From the NCBI GenBank assembly GCA_035236585.1, contig CP141127.1, positions 71,281,495 to 71,345,494 of the forward strand: a DNA stretch of 64,000 nucleotides, read 5' to 3'. The DNA comes from Warburgia ugandensis (Eukaryota; Streptophyta; Magnoliopsida; Canellales; Canellaceae). Under the pieces are notes generated by a model. It worked only from the letters and a program-made list of their open reading frames with translations. It did no database searches and had not been told where the DNA came from. Positions 1-9,980 of the stretch are shown piece by piece. Both the position numbers and the translations under genes were made by a program. Numbering within the stretch: the stretch's first letter is position 1; the number at the start of each line of letters is the position of its first letter.

Positions 1-675
1 AGTGGCTTTCTCTTTGTGTAATCTCTATAGGGCCTCCCTTTAGATGCCCTTCCTTATATTAGCATGGAATAGATTCAGAATAAAGGGTTCAAATGCATCT
101 AATCAAGACAAAATCAATGGAATAGGCACAGGGCCTTTTTTATGGAAAAAGCACAATATCCCTAATCAGCCACTTTCAAGCACCTTAGTCCCTAAACTAT
201 GATGTTTGCAATTTTATCCCTAAACTATTAAAAATTTTCAGCCATTTAAGACTTCTGTCATGCATGTGAGTTTTGGATCTTACATGCTATACATTTTACT
301 TTTTATTTACCCCTTTTATAATTTTTTAAAACAAATTTTTAATAAAAGAAAAAGGTTGAACCCTCTTTCTTCTCTAATTGAATTGCAAAAAGAGAGGGAA
401 TTGGGCCATAACGTATCTCTCTTCTTCTTCTTCTTCTTTTTTGATCAAATAAATCCAAAAAACCTAAAAAGTAAAAGAAGAAAGGAGGTTGGGGGGACTC
501 AAATCCAAATTAATTGTATTATTTTAAAAAGGGGGTCTTAAGTAAAAATAGCATGCTACCTAACTATTTTTGGACGTGAGGATTTCTAGCCTTAATGGCT
601 CATGCCTAGGTAGTCCCATTCAAAGAAGGAAAAGAAACTTAACAAAATTCATGTTTGAAGTCATCAAGAAATAGC
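1..675. repeat. Left half of duplicated non-coding segment (copy B)
   Basis: This stretch aligns base for base, with scattered differences, to 32731-33405 (copy A). Both share the opening agtggctttctctttgtg, the phrase about 'cctaaactat', and the end 'catcaagaaatagcca'. In copy A the sequence then runs straight on, whereas here it is interrupted at 676 by the CACTA element and resumes at 30237. The copy may extend left of the window. No coding signal is supported. The longest open stretch (260-541) is low-complexity and has no family resemblance. The nature of the duplicated unit is not recognised. Confidence 0.85.
673..675. repeat. Target-site duplication of CACTA element, left copy
   Basis: The bases agc directly precede CACTA and recur at 30234-30236 directly after the right terminus. 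The unoccupied paralog near 33402 carries agc once, followed by catagatata, which confirms the junction. Confidence 0.85.
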
Positions 676-705
676 CACTACTACACACGAGGATTTTAAA
701 GTCGG
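676..705 (+). repeat. Left terminal inverted repeat of CACTA element
   Basis: It begins CACTACTACACACGAGG and continues to a TTTTAAAGTCGG word. The reverse complement of 30204-30233 aligns without gaps and shares the TTTTAAAGTYGG word. Confidence 0.8.
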
Positions 706-1320
706 CATAAAGAAGTTGCTGATTTGACTGCCAACTTCGTAAATATTTTACAAGTCGGTTAGAAATAAATGACTTTAAAAATGTAGACTTAAGAAGTCAT
801 TTAATTGCAAACAACTTTAAAAAACTAGTGTGAAGAGGAAAACTTTTGCGGGAAGAAAGTTGTTTATTAATAAACAACTTTAAAAGTCAAAGACTTTTGA
901 AGTCATTTATTGTAAGCTACTTTCAAAGTGTGACAATAAATTTGGCATGAAGATTATATTAAGTGGGATTGGACTTTTAAAGTCGTTTGAGTCTAAACGG
1001 CTTCAAATGTCAATAACTTTTGAAGTCATTCAGTCATAAGCGATTTCAAAAGTATGCCAATAAATTTTCCGCTATGATAATATTTATGTGAGAATGGACT
1101 TTTAAAGTCATTTGACTTTAAACAACTTCAAATGTTAATAACTTTTGAAGTCATTTAGTAATAAATGACCTTACAAGTCAGTTACTTTTGAAGTCGCTTA
1201 TGTCAAATGACTTTAAAAGTCCATTCCCACGTTACTTTTAAAGTTGTTTAGTATCAAATGACTTCAGAAGTATATGTTTTTTAAAGTCATTTAGTACTAA
1301 ACGACTTCTAAAGTCCATGT
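696..1320. repeat. Left subterminal motif array of CACTA element
   Basis: Dozens of diverged copies of an approximately 17-base word of the type acttttaaagtcgtttag occur here in both orientations, often head to head so that they form palindromes. In En/Spm-type elements such subterminal arrays are the binding sites of the TNPA-type protein. That role is inferred here from position and form. A matching array lies at 29640-30210. Confidence 0.8.
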
Positions 1321-1325
1321 TCATT

Positions 1326-1333
1326 TATAAATA
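1326..1333 (+). promoter_or_regulatory. TATA box of CACTA transposase gene
   Basis: TATAAATA lies immediately downstream of the left subterminal array, followed by a pyrimidine-rich leader (tttttttcttgtatcctcttcttcttctc). This is where En/Spm elements place their single promoter. Confidence 0.6.
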
Positions 1334-2566
1334 GCCAACCACATATCATTTTTTTCTTGTATCCTCTTCTTCTTCTCATGGGTGACATGATGGCTTCTTC
1401 CTTGGTCCTAATGCTTCTCTCATTTTCCCTTCTCACTTTCCATTTTAGATATTTTGAATGTTTGTGTCATAAAAAAACTATAAGTAGACTATATCTTCTT
1501 TTGTCATGAATTGCTTTATTCTTACTCTCTCTGTTTTCATTTTGTAGATCATGTGGGTTTTCTCACTATAGATGATGGGGTTCGGAAGCCTATTAGATCG
1601 TCTTGATTTCATGAAGATCGTATGATTTCATTGCAAATAACAACTGCTTCTCTCTCTAACTCTCACTATTGGAGAAAGGGAGAACATTACGATTTGTGGT
1701 TCTCACCCAAAATTAGGGTTTGATGAAGAGTGGTGGTTATACCATCAACTTTTAGCTGAGAAAATTGAAGCACACACACTCTTTCTCCATAGAATGGGTG
1801 TCACCTAAATACTAGGTCAGATTTTGATGAAAAAGAATAGATTCGTTATTAGATCTTACATTAATAAGATCTAATAATATGTAACATTTGATATATGTAA
1901 CATTGGATGTAATAAAAAAATAATTTGATTTCCTTGTTGATAGGTTTGTTTATGTGTGTGTGTGTGTGTGTGTCTATATATATATATATATATTATATGA
2001 TTATGCTTGTAAAATAGGTTTCATTGTGTATTTATGTAAGGTATTGTAATTGAGAATAAATAAATAAATATAATTTTAATGTGAAAATTTTAAAGTAGTT
2101 TATATCAAATGACTTCAAATAAACATCTATTTTAAGAATTATTTTGTCGACTTACATTGTGCCTTTTTAGTCTATGTTTATGATCTATATATGGAGGAAA
2201 ACTAAGCTAGATTTCTATTTCATTACTCTAAACGACATCCTACTTGTGAATTGGAACTACATTCACAAATTTGGGGACAATATCGATTTTTGAGTGTTGG
2301 TTAGTATCTCTTTGTTTGTCTCATATGTATTATGCATATTTAAAGAATTTTTACAACGTTATGGGTTAGAATTTATTCTTTTTAAATTAATTTCATTCTT
2401 GAATGTGTCTGTCATATTTTTGTTTTTTTCTTTATTAATTGAAAATTTCCATGAAATGTAGTTGTTTCAAATGCTTCTAATTATTGTATAACTAATGTTT
2501 GGTAAAATTCCTAGCCTAATCTTTTCATGCCTAACAAGTCTCTACACAAATTTGCTTCCATTTCTT
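1334..2566 (+). other. CACTA leader and likely 5' intron region
   Basis: There is no extended coding sequence here. The region holds a pyrimidine-rich leader, a microsatellite at about 1954-1994 (TG then TA units), stray subterminal-type words near 2090-2115, and AT-rich sequence up to the transposase start at 2567. A spliced 5' untranslated region is plausible, but exon borders cannot be fixed by eye. Confidence 0.4.
1954..1994. repeat. Compound microsatellite (TG)n(TA)n
   Basis: Uninterrupted tg units are followed by ta units. Confidence 0.9.
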
Positions 2567-3487
2567 ATGATGATGGACAAACATATTTGGTTGACTACGA
2601 GAAGAACATCAAAAGAATATGAGGAGGGAACATAAAATTTTCATAGAGTTGGCACTTAGGGCATGTATTGATCATAATCGCATGCATTGTCCATGGTCAA
2701 AATGTGAAAACTTGAAAAAAGTAACTGTAGGGGTGTTGAGAGGACACTTGTGCTGTAATGCAATTGGTGAAAGCTACCACCCATGGATTTGGCATGGAGA
2801 AGAACTTCTGCATAGGCCATCGACAAGGCCCAGAAGATATGATCAAGACATTGTAGGAAGTGTTGGAGATAGTGCAATTGTACCAATGTTTTGAGATGCA
2901 TGTGATGACTTCAAGGATGACCTTGAACAATTTCATACTACATTAAAGGAAGGCGATGAGTCATTGTACACTTGAGTGTAAAGAGTATACCAAACTCTCT
3001 GCAATGGTAGAACTTTACAATGTGAAATCAAGATTTGGTTTTTCAAATCAAGGTTTTACAAAAGTCTTAAAAGCGTGGGTAAGATGCTACGGAAGGATAA
3101 TAAATTGGTGAGGTCCACATGTGAGGCAAAAAAAACCCTAGCTGCACTAAGGTTGTAGCATGAGAAGATATATGCCTGTTCCAATAATTGCATCTTATAT
3201 AGGAAGGAGCACAAGGATAAAACTACATGCCCAACTTATAAACAACCAAGATGGAAGTTAAAGAGGAATCCAACTGAGGTAGTTATAGGCATTCCTACAA
3301 AGGTTCTATGGTACTTCCCCCACCCCCATTCTAAGGTTCAAAAAATGGTTTCGTATAATAGAAATAGTGGAGAAATTAGTGTGATATGCCAAGGACAGAG
3401 CAACTAATAGCTTTCCATGCCATCCAACAGATAGCCTAGCATGGAAGCTTCTAGACTTCATGTGGCCTATTTTAGTGAAGAACCTAG
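2567..3487 (+). pseudogene. CACTA TNPD-type transposase, N-terminal part (broken)
   Basis: Translation starts at a run of ATG codons at 2567-2575 with MDKHIWLTTRRTSKEYEEG, the usual N-terminus of plant CACTA transposases. A frameshift near 2634 moves the frame to 2619-2894. That segment carries the transposase-associated domain signature: FIELA, CPWSKCEN, a V..HL core and the closing YHPWIWHGEE. Past a stop at 2892-2894 the protein can be followed (LYNVKSRFGFSNQGFTKVL, CPTYKQPRWK, PTKVLWYFPH), the start of the Transposase_21 (tnp2) catalytic region. Another shift follows near 3380. The gene is cut at 3487 by a solo LTR. The family mobilises the element in trans with a TNPA partner. This copy cannot encode a full protein. 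Confidence 0.85.
3381..3487 (+). repeat. First copy of 135-bp duplication inside transposase (part 1)
   Basis: The sequence from gtgatatgccaaggac to gaacctag recurs at 5765-5871 with about two substitutions. Its last 28 bases lie at 5737-5764 because the solo LTR split this copy. The unit is 135 bp, exactly 45 codons. Confidence 0.9.
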
Positions 3488-3617
3488 TGTAATGCCCGAG
3501 CAATTTACACTATTTTTAATGAAAATTAAACATTCCATAGGAAATAAACTGAGTTAAATGTTTCACTTTATTTAAAATAGTAAACAAAGGAATTTGTGAA
3601 GGAAACTTAGTACCATT

Positions 3618-3692
3618 AGATTCTATTCGAAAAATGGAATCCAACGCCTCAAAAATTACCCAAAACGGAGTTCGTATGAGGAAGTTACAGCC
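3618..3692 (+). promoter_or_regulatory. Conserved U3 block of long LTRs
   Basis: It contains the ordered words ttctattcgaaaaatgg, atccaacgcc and cggagttcgtatga, ending in gttacagcc. The same words in the same order recur in other long LTRs here: near 8942-9025 and 16362-16450 (minus strand), 22612-22695, 35667-35745, 50285-50350 (minus), 50745-50815 (minus, weak), 60915-60990 and 62515-62600. The function is unknown. Confidence 0.7.
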
Positions 3693-3740
3693 GTTTAAAG
3701 ATAGGGGTATTTTTGGAAATAAAACAGAAAAACGCAGGGG

Positions 3741-3755
3741 CCGTTTTGATAACGG
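3741..3755 (+). promoter_or_regulatory. Conserved LTR hairpin CCGTT-TTGAT-AACGG
   Basis: A perfect 5-bp stem surrounds the loop ttgat, framed by gggg on the left and caccccc on the right. It lies about 120 bases upstream of the TATA box. Related hairpins with altered but still paired stems are at 35799-35813 and 62663-62678. Confidence 0.6.
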
Positions 3756-3874
3756 CACCCCCTGTCGTCTTCTACCTTTAGACCCTCCCAGAAACCCTCG
3801 ATCCCAATTTTTCTAGAGGGATCTGCCACCGCCAATGGCGGCATTGCCATTGAGGGGCACCACCATAGCCGGTC

Positions 3875-3880
3875 TATAAA
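3875..3880 (+). promoter_or_regulatory. LTR TATA box
   Basis: The phrase ggtctataaaaactcc lies at the position corresponding to TATAAATA in the related LTRs (8742-8749, 16161-16168, 62788-62795). Confidence 0.5.
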
Positions 3881-5731
3881 AACTCCATCTCCCCTCTCCC
3901 AAAAAGGTGATTTTTCAGTGTTTTTCTAGCCGTTTGAGACTTTGGTTTCCCGCAAAATAGGAAACCCATCTCAAACCATCTCCCCTGAGCTTTCCGGCAA
4001 CGGCCAGGCCCAAGTCAGGCCGCCCATCCCGTACCCGTCTCCCCATTTACCCTCTCTTCTCTTTTCCAGCCTTGCACGACGATGGGATTTCCCTCTTCAT
4101 GATTTATGGCGAACATAGGGTTTTTAGGCGGGAAGAGCGCCATCACCAGGATGCACGGGTGTCCTGGGAACTCGGACACGTGGACCTAATGAGACTTTAA
4201 AATTAGGATCATAGGACCATTTATAGAATTTAACTATTGAATAAGTAGGTCCATATTATAGGAGCTAGGCTGGCAATGAATTAGGCAAGGACCCTTGACC
4301 ATAAACAGCAGATTTAGCTGTCTAATGTCTAAATAGATTAAAATTAATAAGGACTCCTTGTACCCAGGAGTTTATAAATGAGACCCAGGGACGGGTTGAG
4401 TGTTAAAGGACGCGACTCTAGGAGATTTTGAGGTAGGTACTCTATCGCTACTAGACTTTTAAAAAGAGCCATGATTGTTTTGAATGCATGTTTTAAGTAT
4501 AAATTATATGACTTAATTCAGCATGCATGTGATAAACGCTTTATGCATAGACATGTTTTTTTTTAAATAATTGCATATACATTATGCATAGATACGTTTT
4601 GCAAACTATTGCATACATTGCATGATTTGTGAGCATTAAGTTCTTGCAAGAATTGCATGTCCTTGAGGGTTACCAAAAGACGCTGGAGTGCTGAGGGCCA
4701 GGCAGTTGTGAGGGACCTGAAGAGGACAGGTTTTGGAAAAAGAGGTTTTCGCTTGTTTGATCTGATTATGATTTGGGCTGATAAGCTCGTGGGCACTATG
4801 CCGAGAGGTTTGGGTTGGCCTCCAGCCTCTACCACTATTAGGTGGATGGGTACCACGCCCAAAAAGGGGCAACATCCCTACGTCGACTGCATGTGGTACA
4901 GGAGGCTACCACTGGTGTCATGGCATTGGGTTGACGTGTCATAGGCCCCATGGAGGCTTTGACCGAGTGTCCTCAGGTACCCGGGGACCACACGGCAAGG
5001 AGGTCGTGGGCATAGTTGGACCCTATGGTTTTGTGGACTTATTTGCATTGCATATGACATGATATGAGGTTGGTCGACCATACCATACTAGATATCCATG
5101 AGTTGGATTCAGTTGAGCATCTGATGCATATCATTATGTTTATGATATATGATACTTTCGACTTGGATTATGATATTTGTTTAAGTCGTCAGTATTCCAG
5201 TTTGGCAGTGGTTTTTAATATCGATATTGAACATGATTGTTCGAACATACAGATGTTTTTAAGAGCACATGATTTTAAACATATCATGCATTGCAAAACT
5301 AGTAGTGATAGACTCCTACTTAGTATAGTATATACTCACCCTATCCTTAACATTTTTCAGGATAATTCCATCTACAAGTAGAGGACATCTATGTTAGTGC
5401 TACGAACAAGTGAATCAAAAGGAAACAATTATACATGTACGTAAATTTTCAACCCTTTGGACATGTATTTGTATTTATTTACAGTTGGGCTATGTGCTAT
5501 GACTGGATAGATCTGGGGAAAAACATTTATGATTTCTAAAGTTTTTCAAAAACTACTTTGGCTGTTGTGAAAGCAAATGACACTCGGGGTTTTCAAAATG
5601 AGTTTAAATGTGAAAGATTTTCCGCTGCATTGCATGGTTTTTTTATAAAATGGTTTTCAAATAGGGATGCATCCCGCCTTAGGAATTAAATATTGCATTT
5701 AAAAATGCATGGAAAAACCCAGGTCATCACA

Positions 5732-6563
5732 CCTAGAAACCTACGACTTGCATTATCTGCAGATGTGATATGCCAAGGACAGAGCAACTAATAGCTTTCC
5801 ATGCCATCCAACAGATAGCCCAGCATGGAAGCTTGTAGACTTCATGTGGCCTATTTTAGTGAAGAACCTAGAAACCTACGACTTGCATTATCTGCAGATG
5901 GGATTAATCTTTATGGTTCTATAAGTAGCAAGTATAGTTGTTAGCCCATTATATCAATTTATTAGAACCTCCTACCATTTGTATGCATGAAGAGGAGGTT
6001 CATGATGCTAATTATATTGATATCAGGTCCAAAGCAACCATGGAATGACATTGACATGTGCTTGTCTCCCTTGGTAGATGATCTTCAGACATTATGGGAT
6101 GTAAACATTGAAGCATACAATGCATACAGGAAAGAGTCATTCACCCTAAAGGCTATATTGCTATGTACAATTAGTGACTTCCCTGTGTATGATAATTTGT
6201 CTGGATACTACGTGAAGAGATATAATGCTTGTGTTATCTTTAATGATCAAACATGTGCCGTACGACTTAAACATTGATGGGAAATTGCATTCCTTCGGCA
6301 TAGAAGATGGTTATGCATAGACCATCCATATCAGTTTAAGATGGGAGAATTTAATGAGAGTGTAGAGATAAGGACACCTCCAAAGATGTTGACAGGATGG
6401 CAAGTATTGAAGTAGGTTGAAAAATATTAATGTCTTGTGGGGAAAGAAGAAATCAAGAAAATGTGTAGGTGAAAGTAATTGTAGAAGTTGTTGGAAGAAG
6501 AAATCAATATTCTTTTGGCTGGCATAGAAGAAATCACTACATCTACACCATGTGCTTGATGTT
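5732..6563 (+). pseudogene. CACTA transposase, middle (Transposase_21) part
   Basis: This resumes the transposase after the solo LTR. It first finishes the interrupted copy of the 135-bp unit (5737-5764), then carries the intact second copy (5765-5899). The frame at 5987-6277 shows the tnp2 core: MLIILISGPKQPWNDIDM, LVDDLQTLWDVN, FTLKAILLCTISDFPVYDNLSG and a YNACVIF stretch where the family usually has a cysteine-rich CP..C motif. Further broken frames follow, ending in VGRRNQYSFGWHRRNHY and HHVLDV, which corresponds to the conserved H..DVMH.EKN region. The 10-kb retroelement is inserted exactly there, at 6563. Several stops and shifts make it non-functional. Confidence 0.85.
5765..5899 (+). 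repeat. Second, uninterrupted copy of the 135-bp transposase duplication
   Basis: It repeats 3381-3487 plus 5737-5764 with about two base differences (agcccag versus agcctag, tgtagac versus tctagac). It lacks the solo LTR. Confidence 0.9.
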
Positions 6564-8741
6564 TGTGACGACCCGGGTTTTCCCATGTATTTTAAAATGC
6601 AATATCTAATTCCTAAGGTGGTATGCATCCCTAGTTGAAAACCATTTTTATAAAAACAATGCAATGTAGCGGAAAATCTTTTTATTTCAAACTCATTTTG
6701 AAAACCTCGAGTGTCATTTGCTTTCACAACAATCAAAGTAGTTTTTTTTTTTGAAAAATATTGTAATCATAAATGTCTTCGCAGGTCTATCTAGTCACAG
6801 CTCACAGCCCAACTGTAAATAAATACAAATACATGTCCAAAGGGTAGAGTGTTTACTTACATGTATAATTGTCTCCTTTTGATTTACTTGCTCGTAGCAC
6901 TAAGATTTCCTGAGGCATCTTTTACTCGTGAGTAGAGCTATCCTGAAAAATGATATATTTGGGTGAGTAAATACTATACTCAGTAGGAGTCTATCACTAC
7001 TAGTTTTACAATGCATGCTATGTTTAAAATCATATGCTCTTTAAAACATGTGCATGTTTGAACACTCATGTTCAATATCGATAATAAAAATCATTGTCGA
7101 ATCGGAATACTGACGACTTAAAGAATCGCATAATCCAAGTCGAAAGTATCATATATATCATAAACATAATGATATGCATAAGATGCTCAACTGAATTCAA
7201 CTCATGGATATATGGTATGGTCGACCATCCTCATGTCATGCCATATGCAATGCAAGTAAATCCTCAAAAACATAGGGCCCACTATGCCCACGACCTCCTC
7301 GCCGTGTGGTCTCGGGTACCTGGGGACATAGGGTCATAGCCTCCACAGGGCATATGACACTTCGACCCAGTGCCGTGACACCAGTGGTAGCCCCTTGTAC
7401 CACATGTAGTCGAAGTAGGGACATGCCTTTTTGGCGTGGTACCCTTTACACCTAATAGTCGTAGAGGTTGGGAGGCCACCCCAGACCTCTCAGCATAGCA
7501 CCCACGAGCTTACTAGCCCAAATCATATACGATCAATCAAGCAAAAACCTCTTTTTCAAAACCTGTCCTCTTTGGGTCCCTCACAACTGCCTACCTAGCG
7601 TCTTTTGGGCACTCCAACGTCTTTTGGTAACCCTCAAGGATATGCAATTTTTCAAGACTCAATAATCACAAATCATGTAATATATGCAATCATTTGCAAA
7701 ACATATCTATGCATAATGTATTTGTCATATGCATGCTGAATTCATTTATAAAATTAAGTAATGCTAAACAAGTCATATAACTTAAAACTTAAAACATGCA
7801 ATCTCAAAGCAATCGTGGGTTCTTTTTAAAAGTCTAGTAGCGATAGAACACCTACCTGGTTTGTCTTCACTTAGCTCTTGTTCCTTTGCAGACGAGTCTT
7901 AGAGTACCTTTATGACTCTTGTATATCATTTAAACATGAAAAAATTGGATTTTTAGTGTTACGATGTCACGAAAGGGTCAACTTTTGTCTATGCGGGCCC
8001 TGTGCCCAAGGTTCCTGGGACGCGTGCGTGCCCTAGTAAACTAGGACATGCACTCGTACATCATGCGCACCCGAAGGCCGCGCCAGGGACGTGTTCGCAC
8101 CGCACATGCATGCCCAAGCGACGCGCTATGACGCGCATCCTGGATGGCATCGCGCGGACGCACCTTTGGTGTAGCATGGCGCGTCTTAGCTCCTAGGGCA
8201 CCCCATGCATCCTCGTCAAGCCAGGACTCGTGCCCCATGTCGCACGTCCGAAGTCCATCCTAGGGACCATGTTCCAGGCGTGCATTGTGCACAGCGTCCT
8301 TGGGACGCGTCTAGCTCGATGGGTCGGCAGACCCATCGAATCTGGGTGGCTTTCCGGCGATTTTTGGCCGGAGAAATGCCAGATCTGACATGTATTTGGG
8401 CTGGAATGTAGGGGAGGAGGAGGGCACCTGGGTGGTGTCCGACTGGATGGGTCGGCAGACCCATCCAAGTTGGGTTTCTTCCCGGCTTTCTCCGGCATTT
8501 TCCAGTTGGAGTGTTGTTTCCCACGGGTAGTTTCCAGCAGGGAAATACCCAGACCTAGCCCAAAACTTGGGGAAAAGAGTGAGGGAAGAGAGGAGAATGA
8601 CGTGGGGACGAGAGGCGTACCTGGAAAGCCCTCCACAGGCCGGAATGAGGCCTTGAACTCGCCTCCAAATCCCTATTGCAAGATCTGGTTTTGGGAGAAA
8701 TTGGAGAGGAGAAATGCGATTTGGAAAGAAGGGGTGGAGGG

Positions 8742-8749
8742 TATTTATA
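8742..8749 (-). promoter_or_regulatory. TATA box in 3' LTR
   Basis: The plus-strand tatttata reads TATAAATA on the minus strand. The corresponding box in the 5' LTR, at 16161-16168, would drive the element. Confidence 0.55.
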
Positions 8750-8860
8750 GAGGGAAGAAGGCGATGCCCGTCAATGGCGGTGCCGTCTCTCTAGCATCGC
8801 TCTATAGAGATAGTTCTGGAAACTTCATGAACGGTGGTGGAGGAGTAAGAAGACGGGGTG

Positions 8861-8875
8861 CCGTTATCAAAACGG
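8861..8875 (-). promoter_or_regulatory. Conserved LTR hairpin, minus-strand copy
   Basis: On the minus strand it reads CCGTT TTGAT AACGG, a perfect stem, framed by GGGG and CACCCC as at 3741-3755. Confidence 0.6.
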
Positions 8876-9147
8876 CCCCCTGCGTTTTCTGTCTTTTCCG
8901 TTTTTAAGTGTATTTTACAGAATTGCCCCTAATTTTAAACGGCTGTAACTTCTTCATACGAACTCCGTTTTAGGCGTTCTTTGAGGCGTTGGATTCCATT
9001 TTTCGAGTAGAATCTAATGGTGCCAAGTTTTCTTACAAATTAATTTATTTAATATTTTAAATAAATTAAAACATTTAACATGGTTCATTTCCTATAGAAT
9101 GTCCAATTCATTTTTGTTAAATAGCGTAAATTACTCAGGGCATTACA

Positions 9148-9166
9148 TTATTACCCCCTTAAAAGA
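9148..9166 (-). other. Polypurine tract
   Basis: On the minus strand the sequence reads TTTTAAGGGGGTAATAA directly before the LTR start TGTAATGCCC. It is preceded by the word gaggacgaaattc, which is common at this position in plant Ty3/gypsy elements. Confidence 0.75.
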
Positions 9167-9980
9167 ATTTCGTCCTCGAAATTCCACAAATCCTTATCTT
9201 CAAGTCAGCTGTCTTCTTGATAAGACATATTCTTTCTGAGGATTCCCTCGAACTAAGAAAATTCCTTTGCTTCACTCCCATACTTCTATTGTCGACGAAT
9301 CCATTATTCCGTTATCCAATACTTGGAGTAATGTTGTCCTTAAAATGCTAATCATACTATCTTGTAACCAATCCTAGGCACGTTCTCAATTTATCCTCGT
9401 TATAATTCCTTCCACAAGGCCTTACACATATATGTATTGTCAATATATCTTATCTGTTTTCTTTAAGTATATATGGGCTGCTTTTGCTGCGTACTCTAAT
9501 ACATAGTCCCATGCGTGCTAGTTTATCATTACTGGTTTCTATCTTTATTACCCATTCTTAGATGCTCATATTCCTCTGATCATGTACAGGATAGTTTCCT
9601 TAGGTGACCATACTCTCCTACTTGTATATAAATTACTTCATACTTCTTTGAGATCATATGATCTTATTCCTCCTATTGTATTCTGAATAGCATAGGATAA
9701 TCCCTTTTTCGTTTGTATGTCATTAGCAAGAGTCCCAAAAAGCTACATTCTTTCTATTGTGTCTAACCTTGCTTCTTATCTTCTTTGCTTTTATATTTTT
9801 CCCCAAGATACTTCAATGGCTGATATGGTACCATGTGTCCTCCAATTATATTAATGATAAAGCCAAACCCTTGATTAACTTCGAATTTCACCTGTCTGTC
9901 GCTTTTCTACTATAACTTGGGTCCTCAACCCATATTATATTCAAAATAAAACCATGCAACAAGTCAAGTAGCATCCTCCA

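Larger units (their letters stand above)
3488..5731 (+). mobile_element. Solo LTR, long-LTR Ty3/gypsy family (2244 bp)
   Basis: It begins TGTAATGCCCGAG and ends GGTCATCACA, flanked by the perfect 5-bp duplication cctag (3483-3487 and 5732-5736). It is clearly homologous, in opposite orientation, to the paired LTRs at 6564-9147 and 13962-16567, so it belongs to the same family. No internal region follows, so it is a solo LTR left by recombination between LTRs. It carries the conserved block at 3618-3692, the hairpin at 3741-3755 and TATAAA at 3875. Small open frames within it, such as 4657-4944 and 5064-5381, resemble no retroelement protein and are treated as chance. Confidence 0.92.
6564..9147 (-). 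repeat. 3' LTR of the 10-kb element
   Basis: It is 2584 bp, from TGTGACGACC to GGCATTACA, and matches 13962-16567 throughout. Reading on the minus strand it has the conserved U3 block (8942-9025), hairpin (8861-8875), TATAAATA (8742-8749) and a CpG-rich quasi-repetitive tract (about 8000-8330). Short open frames around 8193-8907 exist because this tract is GC-rich. They match no retroelement protein. Confidence 0.92.

Noticed and set aside
260..541. 93-codon open frame near the window start
   Set aside because: Low-complexity (poly-F, K-rich), AT-driven, no family resemblance, and not conserved in the duplicated copy at about 33000.
696..1320. A CRISPR-like or regulatory repeat array
   Set aside because: The words are diverged, in both orientations, without unique spacers, and are mirrored at the other end of a CACTA element, so they are subterminal transposon repeats.
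8193..8907. Long overlapping frames on both strands (up to 147 codons), with near copies at 15612-16055
   Set aside because: They lie in the CpG-rich part of the LTRs, overlap in several frames on both strands, and match no retroelement protein. GC-rich sequence has few stops.
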